NCBI GenBank assembly: GCA_024809215.1
Contig: JANUBW010000001.1
Coordinates: 124,001 to 188,000 of the forward strand
Direction: 5' to 3'
From: Niastella sp. OAS944
Lineage (GTDB): Bacteria; Bacteroidota; Bacteroidia; Chitinophagales; Chitinophagaceae
DNA length: 64,000 bases
Below, piece by piece: positions 37,295 through 44,839 of this stretch (its first letter is position 1; every line of letters begins with the position of its first letter). The position numbers and the translations under genes are program-made. Under the pieces are notes generated by a model. That model worked only from the letters and a program-made list of their open reading frames with translations. It was not told the origin of the DNA and did no database searches.

Positions 37295-37873
37295 ATGGAT
37301 ACGGAACAATTCTTTCAAAAGATCAGAAGTTATACCCCGCTTAGTTCAGCAGCTGAGCAGGCCTGGCTGGCATTGTTAAAAGAAAAGACCTATCGCCGGG
37401 GCGAAAACTTTATCAGTACAGGTACAGTGCCCAGGAATGCTGCCTTTGTTACCAAAGGACTTTTTTCACAATACTATATCACCGATAGTGGCGATATGGT
37501 TATAAAATATTTCTTTGCCGAGGGCGCCATTGCAGGATCGATACCCGCTACCTTAACAAAAACAGAAAGTGTTTTTACCATTACGGCGCTGGAAGACACT
37601 ACTGTGATCGAATATAATTTTCATGAGTTTAAACAACTGGTGTCAAGCTACAGAGACATTGCAGAATTTTATATCAGGTATATGGAAAAACATTGGGTCA
37701 TAGATAAAGAGCCCTATGAGATCTCGCTCCGGAACGACTCGGCCAAAACGCGTTACGATGAGTTCCTTAAAAAATACCCGCAACTTGTAAATCGGTTAAA
37801 AAAACATCATATAGCCGCCTACCTTGGCATTACGCCCACCCAGCTGAGCAGAATATTCTTCGCCAATAAATAA
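37295..37873 (+). CDS. Crp/Fnr family transcriptional regulator
   Basis: A 192-residue DNA-binding regulator. The cyclic-nucleotide-binding-like domain covers about residues 1-125 (RRGENFISTGTVPRNAAFVTKGLF, DMVIKYFFAEGAIAG). A dimerisation helix follows, then a short C-terminal helix-turn-helix (AAYLGITPTQLSRIF). The effector is unknown and the cAMP-contact Arg/Ser pair is not conserved in a classical form, as is usual for Bacteroidota members. It may control the downstream VOC/DUF1801 pair. Confidence 0.9.
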   Translation: MDTEQFFQKIRSYTPLSSAAEQAWLALLKEKTYRRGENFISTGTVPRNAAFVTKGLFSQYYITDSGDMVIKYFFAEGAIAGSIPATLTKTESVFTITALEDTTVIEYNFHEFKQLVSSYRDIAEFYIRYMEKHWVIDKEPYEISLRNDSAKTRYDEFLKKYPQLVNRLKKHHIAAYLGITPTQLSRIFFANK

Positions 37874-37959
37874 TTTTTTCGTTTCTCAACATATGTAAAG
37901 GTTTTTGAAAACCCAACGGCCCATCTTTGTGTCATCAATAACAATTAAAACAAATAACG

Positions 37960-38370
37960 ATGGCAACAAAAGTTTTCATTAACCTTCCGGTGAAGGACCT
38001 TGGCAAGTCGATGGACTTCTTTAAAAACCTTGGCTTTCATTTCAATCCACAATTCACCGACGACAAAGCCGCCTGTATGGTAGTGAGCGAAACCATTTAT
38101 GTGATGCTGCTCACTGAAAATTATTTCCAAACATTCACCCGCAAAAAGTTATGTGACTCTATGCAGTCGACCGAAGTGTTGATAGCGCTTGATTGCAACT
38201 CAAGAGAAGAAGTAATACAAACCATAAGCAAAGCGCAAGCCAATGGCGCGCAGGTGTATGCCGAACCACAGGACCATGGCTGGATGTACCAGCATAGCTT
38301 TGCCGACCTAGATGGACACCAATGGGAATTTGTTTATATGGACGAATCACAATTACCAAAACAAGACTAA
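37960..38370 (+). CDS. VOC family (glyoxalase-like) protein
   Basis: Cytoplasmic 136-residue single-domain VOC protein. It opens with the strand KVFINLPVKDLGKSMDFFKNLGF and closes with DLDGHQWEFVYMDES, the usual glyoxalase/bleomycin-resistance layout. Metal ligands are not obvious at every expected position, so the catalytic activity is uncertain. It is followed after 10 nt by the DUF1801 gene, a common pairing in Bacteroidota. Confidence 0.9.
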   Translation: MATKVFINLPVKDLGKSMDFFKNLGFHFNPQFTDDKAACMVVSETIYVMLLTENYFQTFTRKKLCDSMQSTEVLIALDCNSREEVIQTISKAQANGAQVYAEPQDHGWMYQHSFADLDGHQWEFVYMDESQLPKQD

Positions 38371-38380
38371 ACAATTAACC

Positions 38381-38734
38381 ATGAGCAATAAAATAGATGA
38401 GTTTGTAAGCAAACTTAAACATCCTTTAAAAAAGGAAATGCAATCGGTAATACAGATCATCCGTGAAAGCAGTAATAAACTGGAAGAAGATATAAAATGG
38501 GGCGGCCCCAGTTTCGACTACAAAGAACCAATGGCAACGTTCAACCCACGGCTAACTGAATATGTGGCGCTTATCTTTCATAAAGGCGAGCTGCTAAACG
38601 ACAAAACCGGGTTGCTTGAACCGGGGCCTAAAGGTAAAGCCTATGCTAAATTCCGCTCAATGGATGATGTGAAAAAGCACAAGGCAAATCTTCAAAAAGT
38701 GGTAAAGGGCTGGATAAAGTTGATGGATGCGTAA
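38381..38734 (+). CDS. DUF1801 domain-containing protein
   Basis: Cytoplasmic 117-residue protein of the DUF1801 family, related in fold to YdhG/frataxin-type iron chaperones. Start at 38381 (MSNKIDEFVSKLKHPLKKEMQ). The motif EDIKWGGPSFDYKEPMATF, then AYAKFRSMDDVKKHKANL, define the family. Biochemical role unknown. It probably shares a transcript with the preceding VOC gene. Confidence 0.88.
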   Translation: MSNKIDEFVSKLKHPLKKEMQSVIQIIRESSNKLEEDIKWGGPSFDYKEPMATFNPRLTEYVALIFHKGELLNDKTGLLEPGPKGKAYAKFRSMDDVKKHKANLQKVVKGWIKLMDA

Positions 38735-38740
38735 GTATGA

Positions 38741-39094
38741 TTAACGCGGCTGATGCTGGAAACAATAACCATTGGCAATATGAGTGGTATGTTTACAGCG
38801 GGTGCCTTTTTTAGTAAGACCTTTGCATTGAACAGACCTGCTCTCCCCTACTGCCTTGTTTTCGGAAGACAGCCTCAACTGGTTTATATTCGGTTTACAT
38901 ATTTTACAAGGTTCAAGCCCCGACTCTATCGCCTGCGCGGGCGTTATTTTCTCCGATACATTTTTTACTGAACGGCAATTACCGAGGTGATACTTTTTAC
39001 CGTATGGTGTTTTATAAATGGATTGGCTATTCGCCAAAAGGGAGAATAGAAGTAAGAATAACAAAACAGTATATGTTTTGAGGGGCCGGGGCAT
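38741..39094 (-). CDS. Small secreted Cys-rich protein, DUF5763-like
   Basis: Exported 117-residue protein. After the signal peptide (LLFLLLFSLLANSQ) a first motif KKYHLGNCRSVKNVSEKITPAQ...EPCKICKP resembles the Ada-type or nuclease-associated metal-binding segment seen at the end of secreted nucleases. A second motif CKGLTKKGTRCKHTT...GYCFQHQP has a C-x8-C-x9-C-x2-H spacing expected for zinc. Both suggest a metal-binding protein; no catalytic domain is present. Confidence 0.75.
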   Translation of the reverse strand: MPRPLKTYTVLLFLLLFSLLANSQSIYKTPYGKKYHLGNCRSVKNVSEKITPAQAIESGLEPCKICKPNINQLRLSSENKAVGESRSVQCKGLTKKGTRCKHTTHIANGYCFQHQPR

Positions 39095-39173
39095 GGGTAA
39101 AAAGTAGTAAAAAAAGTTGGTGAATGCAAGAGCCTAGATTGGATGTGTATTCATAATCAATGGGTAAGTCAGA

Positions 39174-39486
39174 ATTGCCCGTGGGCAGCGATATTTTGCC
39201 CGCGGGCAAAGATGCTTTGCCCCTGGCAAATATAAAATTGCCCGGGGCAATTATGTTCCTGTCCAGGGCAAAAACATATTTGTCCGGGGCAATTATAAAA
39301 TTGTCTGTGGCAAATATATAATTGCCACTGGCAACTGAATAATTGTCCGCGGCAATTATCCAATTGCAAGGGCAAAAATAAAATTGCCCGCGGGCAAAGA
39401 ACCATTGTCCGCGGGCAATTATCTATTTCCTAACTGCAAAAGCTCTTTGCCCATTTACAGATGACAATTGCCTTATGACAATAATA
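39174..39486. repeat. Palindromic 21-bp tandem repeat array (array 3)
   Basis: About 15 consecutive units of 20-22 bp, each close to ATTGCCCGCGGGCAATTATAA, so that most units carry their own dyad TTGCCC/GGGCAA. Decayed units appear to continue to about 39585. Read on the minus strand the array stays open and would encode CPGQFYI-type heptapeptides, but there is no other sign of coding. The array lies in a 1.3-kb gene-free region. Confidence 0.88.
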
Positions 39487-39645
39487 CGCAGCCCCAGGGA
39501 ATTGGAAAATTGTTCAGGCGCAATTGATCACCGCCTCAAAGCATTGCATTGCTGCCCTGGGAATTAAGTTCTTTGCCTGTGTGAAATGATAATGGACGGC
39601 TTGCAATAGTAATGATGAAAGCGGTCTCATAATACCTGTAAAGTA

Positions 39646-39688
39646 ATTTCAGGATTAATTATGGTCAGTATAGCCATTTCAGGATTAA
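39646..39688. repeat. 13-nt direct repeat pair in the gene-free region
   Basis: ATTTCAGGATTAA occurs at 39646-39658 and again at 39676-39688, 30 nt apart. Purpose unknown; it is part of the leader region of the Fn3 gene. Confidence 0.5.
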
Positions 39689-39788
39689 ACCCATCTGCTA
39701 TTTCATCAAACATACTCTTCTCAAAGCAAAAACATCCCAAAATTCGCATCAAATTCGCTGACGACGATCAGTTTTATGACGCAAAAAA

Positions 39789-39872
39789 TGTACAATTATG
39801 TACAATATTGTTCAAGAATGTTCAATTTTGAAAGGCCCCCGATTGAAACTGTATTCGACCTTCCTATCTTCG
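39789..39872 (+). promoter_or_regulatory. Four TGTWCAA sites at 10-bp spacing plus TATCTTCG box (module 1)
   Basis: TGTACAA at 39789 and 39799 and TGTTCAA at 39809 and 39819 lie on one face of the helix, exactly 10 bp apart. A TATCTTCG element at 39865, one base off the TAnnTTTG -7 box, follows 46 bp later. This is the layout of a promoter controlled by a cooperatively bound regulator. It is an inference; the regulator is not identified. Confidence 0.45.
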
Positions 39873-39988
39873 AGTTGTTAATTCGAACGATACGAGTGAA
39901 GCGGTTTTACAATCAATTTTAGGATAGCGAACTGCGTTATAAAACGATGACGATGGTCAGTGCCGCTAAGTGTTAACCCTATAAATTG

Positions 39989-40048
39989 TTGTCAAATGTT
40001 GTCAAGTTGCCAAAATTTGGATTTCGCTTGCCGGCCACCGTATCTTCG
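39989..40048 (+). promoter_or_regulatory. TTGTCAA direct repeats plus TATCTTCG box (module 2)
   Basis: TTGTCAA at 39989 and 39999 (10-bp spacing) and a weaker TTGCCAA at 40007, a TTTG at 40016, then TATCTTCG at 40041. This repeats the plan of the module at 39789. The rest of the gap to 40406 shows nothing else. Confidence 0.4.
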
Positions 40049-40406
40049 ATTTAACAAAGGCGCTCAGAAGAACAAACGAATTCACTGGCCCCTACGTAGC
40101 AAGATTAAACTGGTCAAATAAGTTCAATTGCAATACCGGTATACTCAATTTGACTGATTTAATTTGGAAGATCTGCCAGGGAAGAAAGTCTGCCAACAAG
40201 CGCTTTGTGTTTCACTTACATTGGCCAATCCCCATTCTATCCGTTCCTGTTTCCACTAAACTTAACTGACATACGTCAAAACATGCTTTAGGCAGTTATG
40301 CCAAAGTTATTTACCGAAGCGCGGTGGCGCAGCTGGATGGGAAGGTTTTGCCTGATAAGTAGCGTGTATTTAAAACTCATTATTAACTTTTTTAAAAAAT
40401 AATTTT

Positions 40407-41018
40407 ATGAAGATCAAAATCAAATCAATCAAGAGAACCCGCCAAAGTCAAATAAGTGTGCTTTGTAAACGGGTATTAGAAAACATGGAAAACAATCCAT
40501 ATTTCCCAACACTGCCACCAGAATATGACGAACTTAAAAAAGCAGTGCCTGAGTACGATACCTCTCTTGCCAATGCCATTGGCAGGGACAAGTTCAAGGT
40601 GTCTATCAAAGATGATCAGAAAGCTAATGCGTTACGATTGCTGATAGCATTAGCCGATTATGTAACCTTAATTGCCAAGGGCGACAAAACCATATTGCTA
40701 AGCAGCGGGTTTGATGTTAACGGCACCATCGTTACCGAGACACCAGAACTGGCCATCGAAAAGTTGGTGGTTGAACTGGGTGAGCATGGCGAAGCAACAA
40801 CGCGTATTACAAAAGCAACGGCTGCTATAGCCTTTGTACATGAGTACGCCATGGAGGCACCTAACGCCAATACCACCTGGGTAAGCGAAGGAACATCTGA
40901 GAACCATTACAAGTTCGCAGGCTTAAGTTCCGACAAACGCTATTGGTTCCGTGTGGTAGCCATCGGCAAAAACGGCCAGCGTATTTACTCGGCTGTTGTG
41001 TCGAAGGTGATACAGTAA
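40407..41018 (+). CDS. Fibronectin type III-like protein
   Basis: Protein of 203 residues without a signal peptide. The N-terminal half is Lys/Arg-rich and helical (MKIKIKSIKRTRQSQ, DDQKANALRLLIALADYV). The C-terminal half looks like a fibronectin type III fold (STW...SENHYKFAGLSSDKRYWFRVVAIGKNGQRIYSAVVSKVI). No catalytic motif is seen and the biological role is unknown to me. It has an unusually long upstream region with two promoter/operator-like modules, and a terminator follows. Its base composition is like the chromosome, not like the AT-rich cassette next to it. Confidence 0.7.
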   Translation: MKIKIKSIKRTRQSQISVLCKRVLENMENNPYFPTLPPEYDELKKAVPEYDTSLANAIGRDKFKVSIKDDQKANALRLLIALADYVTLIAKGDKTILLSSGFDVNGTIVTETPELAIEKLVVELGEHGEATTRITKATAAIAFVHEYAMEAPNANTTWVSEGTSENHYKFAGLSSDKRYWFRVVAIGKNGQRIYSAVVSKVIQ

Positions 41019-41036
41019 ACAATTATTATTAACAGG

Positions 41037-41073
41037 AGCCCTGTTCGCTGAGAGGTGGATGGGGCTTTTTTTA
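41037..41073 (+). terminator. Terminator of the Fn3-like gene
   Basis: AGCCC (41037-41041) pairs with GGGCT (41062-41066) and is followed by a run of T. Confidence 0.6.
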
Positions 41074-41455
41074 TGGAGGATATTTAAAGGGGCTAAATGA
41101 CTCTTTTGCATAGTTAGAATATTAAATATCATTAAACCCATTGATCAAGATCAATATATAATTAAATTATTAGCTTATTGATTTTTTTTGTATTTTGACC
41201 AGCCTAACGCTAACTATATATAACCATAACCGTAGAAAATATTTTTAAATTGACGATAACTCTTTTTCCCTCTCCCCCTTCCGGCATATACACCAAGTGC
41301 CGATTCCCCACTTTATATGTTCACTGCAATTATCCGCTTTCTTATATCACTTTACTACTTAAATAATTGATTTCATATAGCATTTATACCTAGAAGATTT
41401 CAGGCATATTGGCTTTTTGCTAACCCCTATACTATAATCTTAAGCCCCTACAAAA
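41074..41455. other. AT-rich non-coding leader of the RT cassette
   Basis: About 380 bases with no gene, markedly AT-rich, between the Fn3 terminator and the first gene of the reverse-transcriptase cassette. A small hairpin (CGGCA at 41282-41286 with TGCCG at 41298-41302) and CT-rich stretches are visible. It could be a long 5' leader or hold a non-coding RNA; I see no decisive sign. Confidence 0.35.
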
Positions 41456-42469
41456 ATGGAAGTAAAATTTTTAAAAGCAGGATCCGGTGATTCAATTATA
41501 ATTCACCATAAAATTTATAATATAGTTATTGATGGAGGAAATGATAGTAAGTATTTGCTTTCTGAAATTGATAATATTTATAAAAATAATGAAGTAATTA
41601 ACTTATTAGTAATTACTCACCACGACGATGATCATATCAAGGGAATAATTGACTTATTAAACCACGTTTCTGAATCTAAATATGATATTAATAGGCCCTT
41701 TATCGAGAAAGTCATATTTAATTCCCCTAGGCTAATATTAGGAAAATTACCCAAAGACGATAATAATCTACTATCCTACCGCCAAGCGCACATAGTAGAA
41801 GAACTTCTCCAGAAGATAAACACGAACTGGACTCAATATACAGATCAAAGTAAACCAATAGTTTTCGAGGACTTAATAATAAACATTTTGTCCCCAGCCG
41901 TTGAAGACCTAAAGGAGTATAGCCTTCAAAAAGGAGCATACCTAACAAGCGATTGGAAGTGTGATTGGAAGATTCCAATGTGGAGATTAGAACCCTACAT
42001 TACTGATAAGAGCCAAGACAAATCAATTTCTAACAAAAGTAGCATTGTTTTTCAAATCAGTTGTGATAACAAAAAGCTACTACTTACTGGAGACGTAACA
42101 CCAGGACGATTACAGACCATTCTAGATCAACTATCAGCAGAGAATGGAGGACTTCCAGTGCAATACGATATAGTTAAACTTCCACATCATGGAAGTTATA
42201 GAAGTTTAAATAAATCAATTTTAGAAAAATTGAAGTGCAATACATTTATTATTTCAACAAATGGCAAAAAATACTTCTTACCAAACAAGAGAGCGTTACT
42301 AAAGGTCGCAAAATATTCTAAGAGAATCAACGGCGGGGCTGCAAATTTCTTTTTTAATTATGAAGAAACTTTAAACAACATCGAGATCCATACCAAAGAA
42401 AAAATCGATTACAACTTTATTGTAACACCCAACAATGAAAATTATGGCATACATTTCAGATACTCTTAA
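41456..42469 (+). CDS. Metallo-beta-lactamase fold hydrolase, ComEC/Rec2-like
   Basis: Cytoplasmic 337-residue MBL-fold protein, first gene of the cassette. The metal-binding motif THHDDDHIKG (about residues 54-63) has the His-x-Asp-x-Asp-His form of ComEC-type domains. Later ligand motifs are LLLTGDVTPG (about 206) and KLPHHGSYRS (about 241). Without the ComEC membrane channel, it is a soluble nuclease- or phosphodiesterase-type hydrolase by family analogy. Its last 35 bases overlap the next gene, so the two are translationally coupled. Stand-alone MBL proteins of this sort are components of several defence loci (for example AVAST type I), which fits the partners here. Confidence 0.85.
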   Translation: MEVKFLKAGSGDSIIIHHKIYNIVIDGGNDSKYLLSEIDNIYKNNEVINLLVITHHDDDHIKGIIDLLNHVSESKYDINRPFIEKVIFNSPRLILGKLPKDDNNLLSYRQAHIVEELLQKINTNWTQYTDQSKPIVFEDLIINILSPAVEDLKEYSLQKGAYLTSDWKCDWKIPMWRLEPYITDKSQDKSISNKSSIVFQISCDNKKLLLTGDVTPGRLQTILDQLSAENGGLPVQYDIVKLPHHGSYRSLNKSILEKLKCNTFIISTNGKKYFLPNKRALLKVAKYSKRINGGAANFFFNYEETLNNIEIHTKEKIDYNFIVTPNNENYGIHFRYS

Positions 42470-44836
42470 AAAATGTGCTGTCAAAATTGTAACATCTGTT
42501 TGTGGAGTACCATCTACAGGTTCTGGAATTGTATATGAAACCTCTAACAATTACGATTACAATTATATTTTAACTGCAAAACATCTATTTCAAGAAGATA
42601 CTCAAATTCCGCTAGTCATAGAACATGTTATAAGTATCGATGTTTTTTACTCCGAAAAAGGTAAATTAAAAAAACTACAAAGCATTAAAAAGGCAGAAAT
42701 AAAAGACCGGCTAATAACCTTTGACGATGACTTTGCAATAGTAATTATTGAAAAAAGTGAATTAATTAGCTTTGAGCCGATAATTGTGACTGATAAAATA
42801 GAAGAACATGACTTAGAATTTTTCTCATGGGCAGTATTTAGCGCAAATGAAAATGAACTTCACTTTTTCGAATTCAAAAGAAATGATTCTGAAAACAAAA
42901 GAATTAAACTAATTACCCCCCCTTCACCTGACGCAATACAAGGCATTTCAGGCGGAGGAGTTTTTATTAAAAATAGACTTGTATTATATGGGATTATATG
43001 CAGGTACCCCAATGATAATCTAGAAAATGATACAATTGATTGTACGCTCATTACTTTTGATTCAATTAATAAGCGATTACTCGCACTTAAAAGAGTACCA
43101 CTAGATACAACATTTAACAAACACAAAAGAGAAATAAAAAACATTGTTGTTGACATCCACCAAGCCACAATAAACAATGTTTGTCTGAACTTAGAAATGT
43201 CACGACGAAGACTCAAAACGGATATTGTAGATGACTGGTTTCATGACCCACTAAAGTACATTGACCTTCTAAATCAAGAATTTTTATTCAAACAATTTGA
43301 AGAACTGTTCAATGAAAACAAATACAAAACGGAAATAGCAGAGCAATTTTATGTACCCAAAAAGAAACTAAGCCTAAGACAAGCGTTAGTCTCTCCATTC
43401 ATTGATAGAATAATGTATATGGCAGCTGTAGGTGTGCTCGCAGATAAAATGGACTGTGCTATGATTCCTACCGTATATTCAGCAAGATATAATAGATTCT
43501 CAAAAAATCAACTTATTCTTAATGGGGTAGAACAATGGAAGAAAATGAAATATTTTTTAGCCAAAAAAGTACATTTGAAAGATTCAAATGACATTTACCA
43601 GTATGGATGTATTATCGAAATTGATTTATTAAATTTCTATGACAATATAAACAAGACTTTACTCATAGAAAAAATTAAAAGGATATGCACAACTGAAAAT
43701 GAAATAAATGCTTGTGACTTATTAAATAATATATTACAGGGTTTATCAGAAAAAGCCCTAGGAATTCCGCAAAATAGTGATGCATCTTCACTGTTAGCAT
43801 CTTTTTATCTAAATCAGGTCGATACCTATATGTACAATAGAACATTCGGTTACTACCGATTTATGGATGATATTAAAATTCTGTGCAAAAACAAATACGA
43901 GGGAAGAAAGATTCTTCAATTATTTGAATTCGAACTAAGAAGATGCGACCTTTCAGTAAACTCTCAAAAAACAAAAATAAGAACCATCGTTGATCATGAG
44001 ACAGAAAACGAAGACGAGGTAACTAGAAATAGTTTTAATGATAATTTGTTTGACATAGAATTGAATAAAATCTCCAGATTAAGAAAGTCAGAAAACTATG
44101 CGTATTTAAATCAAGCATTCCATTTAAGTATTGAGTTATTAGATGCAAACATTCAAGAAGACATTGAAAGTACAGATATTGTTTCTCAAAAACTAAACTA
44201 CGCATTAAATACTATAGAATTGCTTGGAAAAAAAACCTTCGTTTTTACAATGACAACCAACAATTTATTACGACTCTATTAACTGCAACGGAAAGCCTAA
44301 AAGATAAACCCTGGCTCACAGCCCAAATATGCAAAGTTTTAAATTTACTCAGTAGAGAAACGTTTAATTCAGAATTTGCAAATATTCTTAAAGAAATTGT
44401 GTTAGACGAAAAATTCAACTCTTATTCTTATCAAACTTATCAGATTTGGTTATTGATTGCTAAACACAAACACAAATCCGAAGACTTGATCAAGTTTGCG
44501 GTAGATAATATTGAAAGAAATGATGAAACCAATAGGACAGTAATAGGAGCGATGATAATTTATGTTTGTTCTGTCGATGAAGATTACAAAAGAGTGATTT
44601 TAAGAAAATTTGGACAGGGATTTACTAATAGATATTTTCAAAACAGGATTGCCCTTATTGCATTAAGATCTTTTAATACAAATCTAATCCCGACCAACAA
44701 TATTGTAGAATCTTTAAGTACCGCTCCAGAGTTTACAAACAAATATAAAAACAAAGACCTAGTGTATATCTATGGTTCCGAAGAGGATAACGAAGAAACA
44801 GAAGATTTTGACTTTGAACAACTATATTCTTTATAA
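42435..44836 (+). CDS. Trypsin-like protease / reverse transcriptase fusion with helical C-terminus (-1 frameshift at 44228-44235)
   Basis: Fusion of about 800 residues if read through a -1 shift. Residues 1-215 form a trypsin-like protease with the triad His50 (LTAKHLF), Asp near 98 (DDDFAIV) and Ser172 in GISGGG. A reverse transcriptase follows: SLRQALVSPFIDRIMY (about 310-330), catalytic Asp near 396 in IEIDLLNFYDNI, GIPQNSDASSLLASFYL (about 445-460), and FMDD near 477. Phe replaces Tyr of YxDD. In frame 0 the protein stops at 44282 after LGKKTFVF. From the A8 run the -1 frame gives LGKKNLRFYNDNQQ and runs 200 residues to 44836, all helical, like the HEAT-like alphaRep tail of UG/Abi reverse transcriptases. 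It overlaps the MBL gene and ends 3 nt before the polymerase gene. A second start exists at 42444. Strongly AT-rich. Confidence 0.85.
44226..44236 (+). promoter_or_regulatory. A8 slippery run, site of -1 shift in the RT gene
   Basis: Frame 0 reads GGA AAA AAA ACC. A -1 slip on the heptamer A AAA AAA makes the next codon AAC and joins the two halves of the protein. The same result would come from one missing A. The frame-0 stop is 45 nt downstream. Confidence 0.6.
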
Positions 44837-44839
44837 ATA

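Noticed and set aside
39174-39486. CRISPR array
   Set aside because: Units are 20-22 bp with no separation into constant repeats and unique spacers of 30 bp or so, and no cas gene is present.
40312-40370. tRNA-like stretch with GCGGTGGCGCAGCTGG
   Set aside because: The D-arm-like start is not followed by an anticodon stem, a T arm or a matching acceptor stem.
42435-44836. Retron or group II intron RT
   Set aside because: No msr/msd-like structure, no intron maturase or endonuclease domain, and the RT is fused to a protease with a helical tail. It fits UG/Abi RTs better.
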